From the NCBI GenBank assembly GCA_025963815.1, contig JAOQAA010000151.1:1-20468 (forward strand): a stretch of DNA of 20,468 bases, read 5' to 3'. Below are positions 1 through 7,415 of this stretch, one piece after another; the stretch's first letter is position 1, and every line of letters begins with the position of its first letter. The DNA is from Capsulimonas sp. (lineage in GTDB: Bacteria > Armatimonadota > Armatimonadia > Armatimonadales > Capsulimonadaceae). The notes under the pieces were generated by a model. It was not told the origin of the DNA, did not search any database, and saw only the letters and a program-made list of their open reading frames with translations. The position numbers were made by a program, and so were the translations under genes.

Positions 1-2181
1 CCGCACATCTTCGCCCGTGTCCAGCAGCGCGTCAAAGAAGGCCGATGGGAGATCAATGGCGCGATGTGGATCGAACCCGACTGCAATATTCCCTCAGGGG
101 AATCGTTTGTGCGCCAGTGTCTGGTCGGGCAGCGGGCGACACGTGAAATGTTCGGCGTTACTTCGGACACCCTCTGGCAGCCCGACGTCTTTGGGTATTC
201 GGCCGCCCTGCCACAGATTTTGCGCGGCAGCGGCGTCGAGTTCTTCTGCACCACCAAGCTCGGCTGGAACGACACCAATAAATTTCCCTACGATACCTTT
301 GTCTGGAAGGGAATGGACGGCAGCTCGGTTATCTCCCACTTCAACCGGATCCACTGCTGGCCAGACCCCGAAACTCTGATCCAGGCCTGGAAAGAAGTGC
401 AGCACAACGATGTCCAGGACCGCCGGCTGATCACCTTCGGTTACGGTGATGGCGGCGGCGGCCCGATGGCCGAGATGATCGAAATGGGCCGACTGTCCCA
501 GGACTTGGAAGGCAGTCCAAAGGCCGAATATACCTCCATCAGTGAGTTCATGACCGGCGTTCGCGACGAGATCCCAAACCTGCCGACATGGACCGGCGAA
601 CTGTATCTGGAACTGCACCGAGGCACGCTCACCTCCATCGCGCCGATCAAGCGCGGCAACCGCAAGTGCGAGTTCGCCCTGCGCGACGCCGAACTTGCCG
701 CGACCATCGCGGCATTGAAGCACGGCGCGGCGTATCCGGCCGCCGAGCTTCTCGCACAGTGGAAGAAAGTCCTGCTCAACCAGTTCCACGATATTCTCCC
801 CGGATCGTCCATCGCCCGTGTCAACGACGAGGCCATCGCTCTCTTCGCTGAGTGCCTTGCGCAGACCCAGGCGCTGGGCGATCGCGCTCTGGACACGCTG
901 GCGGGCGGCTCCGGCGACGGCGTTTTGATGGCGAACAGTCTGAGCTGGGAGCGCGGGGGCGAGATCGAATTGACGGGGCTTCCCAAGGGTTCGCAGCCGA
1001 GCGTTGCCGGTCTGATCGCTCAGGAATTCGAAGATCTCGACGGCGCTCAGAAGCTCGCCGTCACTGGTCTGACGCTGCCGCCGCTGGGGTATCGTGTGGC
1101 GCCGCTTGAGCCATTGGCCGCCGCTTCGGGAAAGACGCCGTTTGTCGTAACCGAGGACGCCGTGGAGACGCCGTTCGCGAAGGTCAAATTCGACGACTTC
1201 GGCCGGATCATCTCGTTCTTCGATCTGGCGTCGCGCCGTGAACTGGTCTCGGAAGGCGGCGCGTTCAACACGTTCCTGATGGGCGAAGACGTGCCGGCGG
1301 CCTGGGACAACTGGGACATCGACCGCGACCAGCGCTTCAAGCTCGCGCCGCAAACCGATCTGGTCGAGCGGGCCGTGATTAGCGAAGGCCCGCTGCAATT
1401 GCGCATTCGCCAGAAGTATCAAATCGGCGCTCAGTCCGTCTTGACACAGGACATCGTGTTCCATGCGTCAAGCGCCCGGGTGGACTTCGACACGGTGGTC
1501 GATTGGAAGGAAAAGTATCAGTTCCTGAAGGTCGGCTTTGCGCTGGAACTTCATGCCGATACGGCGCGCCATGAGATCCAGTTCGGTCATGTCACGCGTA
1601 ATGCGCATGACAATACGTCTCAAGACCGCGCTCAGTTCGACGTCTGCGCGCACAAGTGGACCGACATCAGTGAGAACGGCTTCGGCGTCACTTTCCTGAA
1701 CGACTGTAAGTACGCCTGTACAATCAAGGACGGCGAGTACCGTCTCAGTCTTCTCAAAGCCGGCCGTCATCCTGACCCGCGCGGCGATGAAGGCCGCCAT
1801 CGGTTCGCCTACGCCCTGCTGCCGCGCGTCGGCGCCTTCGATGTCGAGACCGTAGTGCGCCCCGCGTACGAGTTCAACCTCGCTCCCACGGCGACGCTTG
1901 CCTCCATGGGCGCCTCAGAATTCAGTCTTGCGAGTATTGATGCGCCGAACGTGATCATCGAGTCCGTGAAATGGGCCGAGGACGACCACGCCTTCATCGT
2001 TCGCCTCTACGAAGCGGGCCGCACGGGAACGCACGCGAGCGTCCAATTCGGCGTCCCGGTGGCGTCCGTCGCCGAGACGAACCTGCTCGAAGAAGACGCG
2101 CGCGATCTCACGGTGACGGACGGAGCCGTCGCGCTGTACTTCAAGGCGTTTGAGATCAAAACGCTCAAGGTGAGTGTTTGA
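1..2181 (+). CDS. Alpha-mannosidase, GH38 family (5' end outside window)
   Basis: This is a retaining zinc-dependent alpha-mannosidase of family GH38, which removes alpha-linked mannose from glycans. The frame is open from base 1, so the first Met (position 64) is internal: it lies in the family motif GAMWIEPDCNIPSGES. The N-terminal part of the catalytic barrel, with the usual HxD zinc site, is missing from the window. The visible 726 residues contain QPDVFGYSAALPQ, whose Asp (fragment residue 62) matches the family nucleophile. They also contain NQFHDILPGSS, whose His263-Asp264 match the zinc/active-site QHHD of Golgi mannosidase II. The helical middle domain begins near ELYLELHRGTLTS, and the beta-rich C-terminal domain fills the rest. 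No signal peptide can be judged. It ends 33 nt before the SGNH hydrolase gene and is probably in one operon with it. The family is sure; the exact substrate is not. Confidence 0.95.
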   Translation, partial: PHIFARVQQRVKEGRWEINGAMWIEPDCNIPSGESFVRQCLVGQRATREMFGVTSDTLWQPDVFGYSAALPQILRGSGVEFFCTTKLGWNDTNKFPYDTFVWKGMDGSSVISHFNRIHCWPDPETLIQAWKEVQHNDVQDRRLITFGYGDGGGGPMAEMIEMGRLSQDLEGSPKAEYTSISEFMTGVRDEIPNLPTWTGELYLELHRGTLTSIAPIKRGNRKCEFALRDAELAATIAALKHGAAYPAAELLAQWKKVLLNQFHDILPGSSIARVNDEAIALFAECLAQTQALGDRALDTLAGGSGDGVLMANSLSWERGGEIELTGLPKGSQPSVAGLIAQEFEDLDGAQKLAVTGLTLPPLGYRVAPLEPLAAASGKTPFVVTEDAVETPFAKVKFDDFGRIISFFDLASRRELVSEGGAFNTFLMGEDVPAAWDNWDIDRDQRFKLAPQTDLVERAVISEGPLQLRIRQKYQIGAQSVLTQDIVFHASSARVDFDTVVDWKEKYQFLKVGFALELHADTARHEIQFGHVTRNAHDNTSQDRAQFDVCAHKWTDISENGFGVTFLNDCKYACTIKDGEYRLSLLKAGRHPDPRGDEGRHRFAYALLPRVGAFDVETVVRPAYEFNLAPTATLASMGASEFSLASIDAPNVIIESVKWAEDDHAFIVRLYEAGRTGTHASVQFGVPVASVAETNLLEEDARDLTVTDGAVALYFKAFEIKTLKVSV

Positions 2182-2214
2182 CGATCTTCGCGTTCGATCT
2201 AGGATCAAAATACC

Positions 2215-4239
2215 ATGACGATCAAATCGATGATGATTCTCGCCGCCGTGTTGGCGGTTGCCGTGTTCTCTCCTTCAGCCATGGCGGCCAAGTCCGCGCC
2301 GATCAATCTGCCAGTGAGTAGCGCGCAAATTTTAGACTCTGGGACGCTCGGCCCGTCCGCAGGCGCTTCACTGGAGCATAATACGGTCATGGACAATCTC
2401 GGCGGCTGGACCGATCCGCATGTGCTCGTTCGGTGGACAGCGCATGCGGAAAAGCCCGGCGTGTACCGTGTGGACCTGTACTATTCGCAGCCGACGGGGA
2501 ATGACGGCGCTTCGATCGCGGTCAGTGTCGGCGACCAATCGGTGGAAACGACGCCGCCCGCGACGGGCGATTGGTCGATCTACAAAACCGTTCCGGTCGG
2601 TGAAGTCCAGATCGACAAGGCCGGCGATGTGGATGTGATCCTGGCGGCGCGCAAGACGCCGCACGAATATATCATGAATGTCCGGTCGATTATCCTGACG
2701 CCGGTTCGCGGGAAGAAACCCGCCAGCGATGTTTCGGGGCCTGTGCTGACGCCGCTGGCGCTGGCCGGTCAGCGGGTGCTCTGGCTCGGCGACAGCATCA
2801 CGCAGGACGGTAAATATGTGACGGACATTGAGTACGCGCTCGGCAAGCGTTACCCCGATCAAAAGTTTGACGTTGTCAGCATTGGCCTCGCCAGTGAGAC
2901 GACATCGGGCCAGACCGAGAAGCGACATCCGTTCCCGCGCCCGGATGTCCATGAGCGCCTGAAGCGCGCCCTGGACAAGGTGAAGCCTTCGGTGGTTGTG
3001 GCGTGTTATGGCATGAACGACGGGATCTACCATCCGCAGAGCCCCGAGCGGTTCGCGGCGTTCAAAAAGGGCGTGCAGTCATTGATCGATACCGTGCGTG
3101 CGTCGGGGGCGCGGCTGATCCTGCTCACCCCGCCGCCGTTCGACGCCAAAGTCGCGGGCAACGTTCAGAAGTCCGGAGCCGCCGATTACAGCTACATGGA
3201 CCCATACGAAAACTATGACGACGTGCTGGCCGAGTACGCCGCCTGGGAGATGGGGCTGCGCGAGCGCGGCCTCAATGTGAGCGATCTGCACACGCCGCTG
3301 GCCGAGTATCGCAAACGGGAGCGAGGGACCGATCCCGGCTTCAAGGATACGGGCGATGGTATCCATCCCGACGCCGCCGGACATTTGGCGATGGCGCGCG
3401 TGTTCCTCAATGGCCTGGGCGTCCCCGTTCAAACCAACGCCACTCACGCCGAATTGGTCGCCGATGTCCAGAAGATGGAAGCCGATCCGCTCTACGATCT
3501 CGTTCGCAAGCAGCGGGAGGCGCGTTCTAATGGCTGGCTGGCCTATGTCGGCTACACGCGCGGCGACAAAGTTCAGGCCGCCTCCGTGGACGCCGCCGAA
3601 ACGGAGACCCAGGCGCTGCAAGCCCAAATCGATACGCTGCGCCAGCCGATTCGTATCGCTTGTGTCGGTGACAGCATCACCTGGGGTTCGGGTGTCGACA
3701 ATCGAAATGTGAACAGCTACCCCGCCGTTCTCGGCGGATGGCTGGGCGAAGGGTATCAAGTCACAAATTTCGGCGTCAGCGGAACGACCATGCTCAAGCA
3801 CGGCGATTCGCCCTATTGGAGCCAAAAGGCGTTCACCGACGCCAAGGCGTTCCAGCCTAACATTGTCGTAATCATGCTCGGGACCAACGACACCAAATCG
3901 CAGAACTGGAAGTACAAAGACGAGTTCACCGCAGATTACACGGACATGGTGCGCCAGTTCGCGGACCTCTCCAGCAAGCCGAAAATCTACCTGTGCCGAC
4001 CCGTCCCCGTGCCTAAAACTGGGAATTACGGCATCAATGACGCGGGCGTTCAGGAAGAAATCCCGATGATCGACGCGATCGCCACGCAGACCCAGGCGAC
4101 CGAAGTCGATGTCCACGCCGCGCTGTCTGGTCATGACGATCTGATCCCAGACAACGTGCATCCCAACGCCGCCGGCGCGAAGCTGATCGCGGCCGCTGTC
4201 TACCATGCGCTGACGGGGATGGACGCGCCTCTCTCGTAG
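2215..4239 (+). CDS. Secreted protein with tandem SGNH/GDSL hydrolase domains
   Basis: This 674-residue exported protein is probably a carbohydrate esterase that removes acyl (acetyl) groups. Residues 1-24 form a signal peptide with a likely cut after AMA. Residues about 35-160 look like a beta-sandwich carbohydrate-binding-like domain (GWTDPHVLVRW, YRVDLYYSQP). The first SGNH domain has WLGDSIT (Ser194), YGMND (Asn268) and DGIHP (Asp381, His384). The second has CVGDSITWG (Ser487), NFGVSGTT, LGTND (Asn558) and DNVHP (Asp646, His649). Both catalytic sets are therefore complete. The linker around 425-475 is charged and helical. An AGGA at 2201-2204 serves the ATG. It follows the alpha-mannosidase gene by 33 nt, which suggests joint action on decorated glycans. 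The esterase role is inferred from the fold; the real substrate is unknown. Confidence 0.9.
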   Translation: MTIKSMMILAAVLAVAVFSPSAMAAKSAPINLPVSSAQILDSGTLGPSAGASLEHNTVMDNLGGWTDPHVLVRWTAHAEKPGVYRVDLYYSQPTGNDGASIAVSVGDQSVETTPPATGDWSIYKTVPVGEVQIDKAGDVDVILAARKTPHEYIMNVRSIILTPVRGKKPASDVSGPVLTPLALAGQRVLWLGDSITQDGKYVTDIEYALGKRYPDQKFDVVSIGLASETTSGQTEKRHPFPRPDVHERLKRALDKVKPSVVVACYGMNDGIYHPQSPERFAAFKKGVQSLIDTVRASGARLILLTPPPFDAKVAGNVQKSGAADYSYMDPYENYDDVLAEYAAWEMGLRERGLNVSDLHTPLAEYRKRERGTDPGFKDTGDGIHPDAAGHLAMARVFLNGLGVPVQTNATHAELVADVQKMEADPLYDLVRKQREARSNGWLAYVGYTRGDKVQAASVDAAETETQALQAQIDTLRQPIRIACVGDSITWGSGVDNRNVNSYPAVLGGWLGEGYQVTNFGVSGTTMLKHGDSPYWSQKAFTDAKAFQPNIVVIMLGTNDTKSQNWKYKDEFTADYTDMVRQFADLSSKPKIYLCRPVPVPKTGNYGINDAGVQEEIPMIDAIATQTQATEVDVHAALSGHDDLIPDNVHPNAAGAKLIAAAVYHALTGMDAPLS

Positions 4240-4265
4240 TAAGGGACGTTTCTGTTTGCTTATAA

Positions 4266-4310
4266 AAAAACCAGGCCGCCCGCGCAGTGAGCGCGGGCGG
4301 CCTGGTTTTT
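4266..4310. terminator. Strong bidirectional intrinsic terminator
   Basis: A perfect 15-bp GC-rich stem (4271-4285 with 4291-4305) has a 5-nt AGTGA loop. It is preceded by a run of A and followed by a run of T, so the A and T runs also pair and the hairpin can end transcription in either direction. It separates the mannosidase/esterase unit from the rhamnosidase promoter. Confidence 0.95.
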
Positions 4311-4324
4311 CTCTGGATTGGTTG

Positions 4325-4333
4325 TGCTATAAT
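4325..4333 (+). promoter_or_regulatory. Extended -10 promoter of the rhamnosidase gene
   Basis: TGCTATAAT is a consensus extended -10 element (TGn plus TATAAT). No good -35 hexamer lies at the usual distance, where the terminator T-run sits. The predicted transcript start is near 4340, so the leader before the ATG at 4369 would be about 30 nt. Confidence 0.6.
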
Positions 4334-4355
4334 GCCTCAGCAATGGCGTGTCTCT

Positions 4356-4359
4356 GGAG
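4356..4359 (+). promoter_or_regulatory. Ribosome binding site deciding the rhamnosidase start
   Basis: GGAG lies 9 nt before the ATG at 4369. The alternative GTG at 4348, seven codons upstream in the same frame, has no such site and would lie only about 8 nt from the predicted transcript start. The ATG is therefore preferred. Confidence 0.6.
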
Positions 4360-4368
4360 CAAGTGATT

Positions 4369-7155
4369 ATGGCGATTCAATGGGACGGGGATTGGGTTTG
4401 GTCCGATGAGGCGATCCCGAAGCGAAACACCTTTGTCCGTTTTCGCCGAACGTTTGACTACACGAGCGGCGCCGCAATGCTGCATCTCACGGCGGACGCA
4501 CGCTATGTGCTTTATGTCAACGGCGTCTGGATAGGGCAGGGACCAGTGCGCGCCTGGCCTGGCCACTGGCGCTATGACAGCTACGATCTCACCCCCTATC
4601 TTCATCCCGGAAAGAACGTCATCGCCGTGCGGGTTCTGCACTACGGCGACGGAACGTTTCAGTATATTATTGCGCCGCCCGGCCTGCTCGCGCAGCTGGA
4701 GATGGACGGTCAAACAATCGTCTCGGATACTGATTGGAAGACGAGCCCCGACGCCGCATTTGTGGCCGCCACGCCGCGCATCGGCATCCAGCAGGGCTTT
4801 GAGGAGCAGTATGACGCCCGCCTGAGCGATGATTGGACAGCGTCCAGCTTCAACGACATCCCGTGGCGCGCCGCCGTCGTCCTGCGGCCGGCGCTGGGCG
4901 GCTCGCATCAGAACCTCGAAGACCGGGCGATCCCGTTTTTGACCGCCGAGCCCATCCTGCCGCAGCGGATCGTCAATTTGGAAGTTGTGCGCTCAGTTCC
5001 GCATCGGGCGACGATCTCCATCAAACCGTATCTTGTCCCCAGCGATCTCACCACGAACTATGTGAATCTGAACGCCTACGTTGCGACGCAGATCTGGTCT
5101 CCAGACGATGTCGAGATTACGCTGCCTGTCTCGCACGCGGCGCCTAGCGCGATCAAGATCAACGGCGCCTTGGTCAAAGATGGGCGCGCATCGCTGAAGG
5201 CGGGATGGAACAGCCTGCTGGGTTCCTGTCATCACGCCAACCATTTGCCGGAATATGTGGTCTGTATCGACGGCCCGGAGACATTGAAGTTTAGTGCGCG
5301 CGGGGACGCCGGCGGATCGTCTTGGGCCGTGGTCGGACCATTTGCCCTGAATGCCGCCGACCGTCGTAAGTCCGAGACATTTATGGATTTGACGATTATC
5401 TCCGTGCCGCAGGTTTCCGATGAGGCGACGAGCGAAGAAGGCGAACGAGTTTGGGGAGAGGGACTGGTCGCGGGGCTTGTGAACCGGTCTTACTTCCAGG
5501 AAATGCGCCCCGAGCATCTGCCCGCCGAGAATGTGTTCGTACAGGCTTACACAGATAAGGTCGTCGCCGGCGAGGTTCGGACGGAACGTCTCGAAGGTCT
5601 CTTGTCGGGAAGCGACTGGACGACGATCTTCCCCGATCCCGAAGGCCGCGATGTGCGTATTCTGCTGGATTTCGGTCGTGAGATCGTCGGCCCCCACAAG
5701 TTCGAAATCATCGCCTCCGAAGGAACGATCCTGGATACGCATAACTTCGAGTTTATCCAGCCCGACGGTCTCTATAACTTCGCCGAGGGGATGAACAACA
5801 GTTTTCGTTACATCTGTCGCGAGGGGCGCCAATCGTATCAGACATACCTGCGGCGCGGTTTCCAGTACAGCTATCTGATCTTCCGGAATCTCCAAGAGCC
5901 CGTCAAAATCAAAGGCTTCCAAACACTGTATAGCAGCTATCCGCAAAGCCGTCGCGGGACATTCGCGTCGTCGGACGCCAAATTGGATCGTATCTGGCAA
6001 GTGGGCGCCGACACCATGCGCGCCTGCGCCGAGGACACCTACACCGATTGCCCGAGTTACGAGCAAGTCCACGGGGTGGGCGACGCGCGCAACGAAGCGC
6101 TGGTCGATTGGGTTGTCAACGGCGATTCGCGCCTCTGGTATCGGTGTCTGGAGCAAGTCGGACAAAGCCTGGATCGCTCGCCGCTGACTGAGGCTCAAGT
6201 TCCCAGCTCCTGGCAGAATATCATCCCCGTCTGGAGCTTTCTATGGATGCGCTCTTGCCGCGAATACATGCTCTTTACGGGGGATCGCGCCGGCGCGGCT
6301 CGTTTGCTGAAGTTCGTCGCGCGCAATATCGAAGGCGTTGTGACTTATATCAACGCCGAGGGCCTGTTCGATATTCATTCCTGGAATTTATTTGACTGGG
6401 CGCCGATGGATACGCCGAACATCGGCGTGGTGACGCACCAAAACTGCATGGCCGTGCTCGCCCTGCGCGACGCCGCCGAGCTATCCGATTGGCTGGACGG
6501 CGGCGCGCAGGCGTTGACATGGCGTAAAATGGCGGATACTCTCAGCGACGCGATTAACAAATATCTTTGGAACGAAGAGACGATGGCTTACACCGATTGT
6601 CTGCGTGACGGCGCGCACAGCAAGGTTTATAGCCAGCAGACTCAAACCGTGGCGCTGATGTCCGGCGTGGCGTCGGGCGCCCGCGCCGAGCGCTGCCGTG
6701 AGATCATCCATGCGCCGCCGGACGGTTTTGTTCGCGCCGGCAGCCCCTTCTTCGAGTTCTTCCTGCTCGAATCGTTCCAGCTTGATGAACGCGATCAGGA
6801 CTTCGTCGACACCATCCGAAAAGACTGGGGATTCATGATCGACATGGGCGCCACCACGTTCTGGGAGATGTGGTCCGGCCGCACCGGTCGCCTCACCCGC
6901 AGTCACTGCCACGGCTGGTCCTCCGCGCCGACCTACTTCCTCGCCACCCACGTTCTCGGCGTCCACCCACTGGAGCCCGGGTTCAAACGCGTCGTCGTCG
7001 AACCTCACCCCGCCGATCTCACCTGGTGCCGGGGCAGCGTGCCGACGCCGCACGGCGATATCCACGTGCAGTGGGAGAACCCCGCCGGCAAACCGTTTGT
7101 CCTGCGCGTGACCGCGCCGGAGGGTGTGGAGGTTGTGGTGAAGCCGCCGAGGTAA
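4369..7155 (+). CDS. Alpha-L-rhamnosidase, GH78 family
   Basis: This inverting alpha-L-rhamnosidase of about 928 residues releases terminal L-rhamnose from plant or microbial glycans and glycosides. The N-terminal part (about 20-105, NTFVRFRRTF, YVLYVNGVWIGQGP) is the beta-sandwich typical of bacterial rhamnosidases. A second beta domain around 425-540 contains ILLDFGREIVGPH. The (alpha/alpha)6 barrel, about 545-845, holds TDCPSYEQVHGVGDAR. Asp560, Glu565 and Asp572 have the same 5- and 7-residue spacing as the conserved acidic residues of Bacillus RhaB. Glu833 in TTFWEMW matches the general base. The tail RSHCHGWSSAPTYF, then LGVHPLEPGF and PTPHGDI, is characteristic of the family's C-terminal beta domain. 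No signal peptide is seen, so it probably acts on imported oligosaccharides. It has its own promoter and follows a strong terminator. The last nine codons including the stop are repeated 234 bp downstream. Confidence 0.93.
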   Translation: MAIQWDGDWVWSDEAIPKRNTFVRFRRTFDYTSGAAMLHLTADARYVLYVNGVWIGQGPVRAWPGHWRYDSYDLTPYLHPGKNVIAVRVLHYGDGTFQYIIAPPGLLAQLEMDGQTIVSDTDWKTSPDAAFVAATPRIGIQQGFEEQYDARLSDDWTASSFNDIPWRAAVVLRPALGGSHQNLEDRAIPFLTAEPILPQRIVNLEVVRSVPHRATISIKPYLVPSDLTTNYVNLNAYVATQIWSPDDVEITLPVSHAAPSAIKINGALVKDGRASLKAGWNSLLGSCHHANHLPEYVVCIDGPETLKFSARGDAGGSSWAVVGPFALNAADRRKSETFMDLTIISVPQVSDEATSEEGERVWGEGLVAGLVNRSYFQEMRPEHLPAENVFVQAYTDKVVAGEVRTERLEGLLSGSDWTTIFPDPEGRDVRILLDFGREIVGPHKFEIIASEGTILDTHNFEFIQPDGLYNFAEGMNNSFRYICREGRQSYQTYLRRGFQYSYLIFRNLQEPVKIKGFQTLYSSYPQSRRGTFASSDAKLDRIWQVGADTMRACAEDTYTDCPSYEQVHGVGDARNEALVDWVVNGDSRLWYRCLEQVGQSLDRSPLTEAQVPSSWQNIIPVWSFLWMRSCREYMLFTGDRAGAARLLKFVARNIEGVVTYINAEGLFDIHSWNLFDWAPMDTPNIGVVTHQNCMAVLALRDAAELSDWLDGGAQALTWRKMADTLSDAINKYLWNEETMAYTDCLRDGAHSKVYSQQTQTVALMSGVASGARAERCREIIHAPPDGFVRAGSPFFEFFLLESFQLDERDQDFVDTIRKDWGFMIDMGATTFWEMWSGRTGRLTRSHCHGWSSAPTYFLATHVLGVHPLEPGFKRVVVEPHPADLTWCRGSVPTPHGDIHVQWENPAGKPFVLRVTAPEGVEVVVKPPR

Positions 7156-7157
7156 GA
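7129..7157 (+). repeat. Direct repeat, left copy (3' end of the rhamnosidase gene)
   Basis: These 29 bp encode the last residues EVVVKPPR, the TAA stop and 2 further bases. They match 7363-7391 at 27 of 29 positions. Confidence 0.9.
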
Positions 7158-7181
7158 CCGCTCCCGGCCTTTGGTCGTATG

Positions 7182-7315
7182 ACCCACCCCCGGCCTTCGG
7201 CCACCCCCTCCCGCGACGGGAAGGGTATAAGAGCTATTCTTCCGAAAGCGGTTTGCGTTGTCGAATCCGAACTCCCTTCCCGTTGCGGGAGGGGTGGCCG
7301 AAGGCCGGGGTGGGT
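7182..7315. repeat. Long inverted repeat (REP/MITE-like palindromic element)
   Basis: The left arm 7182-7225 is the reverse complement of the right arm 7274-7315. It differs by one wobble-type change and two single-base length differences in G runs. The arms are separated by 48 nt. Each arm has internal hairpin potential (GGCCTTCGGCC; TCCCG/CGGGA). There is no transposase and no coding capacity, which fits a non-autonomous palindromic unit of the REP/BIME or MITE kind. Confidence 0.85.
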
Positions 7316-7362
7316 GTAACACGGGAGGAGTGGCGCGAAGCGACGGGGTGGGTAGAACAAGC

Positions 7363-7391
7363 GAGGTTGTAGTGAAGCCGCCGAGGTGAGA
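7363..7391 (+). repeat. Direct repeat, right copy (duplicated rhamnosidase gene end)
   Basis: This is the second copy of 7129-7157, with two changes: GTG to GTA (still Val) and TAA to TGA (still stop). Read in frame it again spells EVVVKPPR-stop, but it is detached from any gene. It ends 24 bp before the dinB start codon. Confidence 0.88.
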
Positions 7392-7415
7392 TCTGTCGGG
7401 TAAAATAACCCCGAA

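Larger units (their letters stand above)
7156..7415. other. Gene-free spacer filled by a palindromic repeat element
   Basis: These 260 bp between the rhamnosidase gene and dinB hold no credible gene. Short open frames exist on both strands but run through the repeat arms and encode Pro/Arg-rich nonsense. The content is a large inverted repeat (7182-7315), a decayed GC-rich tail (about 7321-7352), a second copy of the rhamnosidase gene's end (7363-7391), and a possible -10 box TAAAAT at 7401-7406 just before dinB. Confidence 0.8.

Noticed and set aside
94..1464. 456-codon open frame on the minus strand opposite the alpha-mannosidase
   Set aside because: It is a shadow of a well-recognised GH38 gene in high-GC DNA and shows no family motif of its own.
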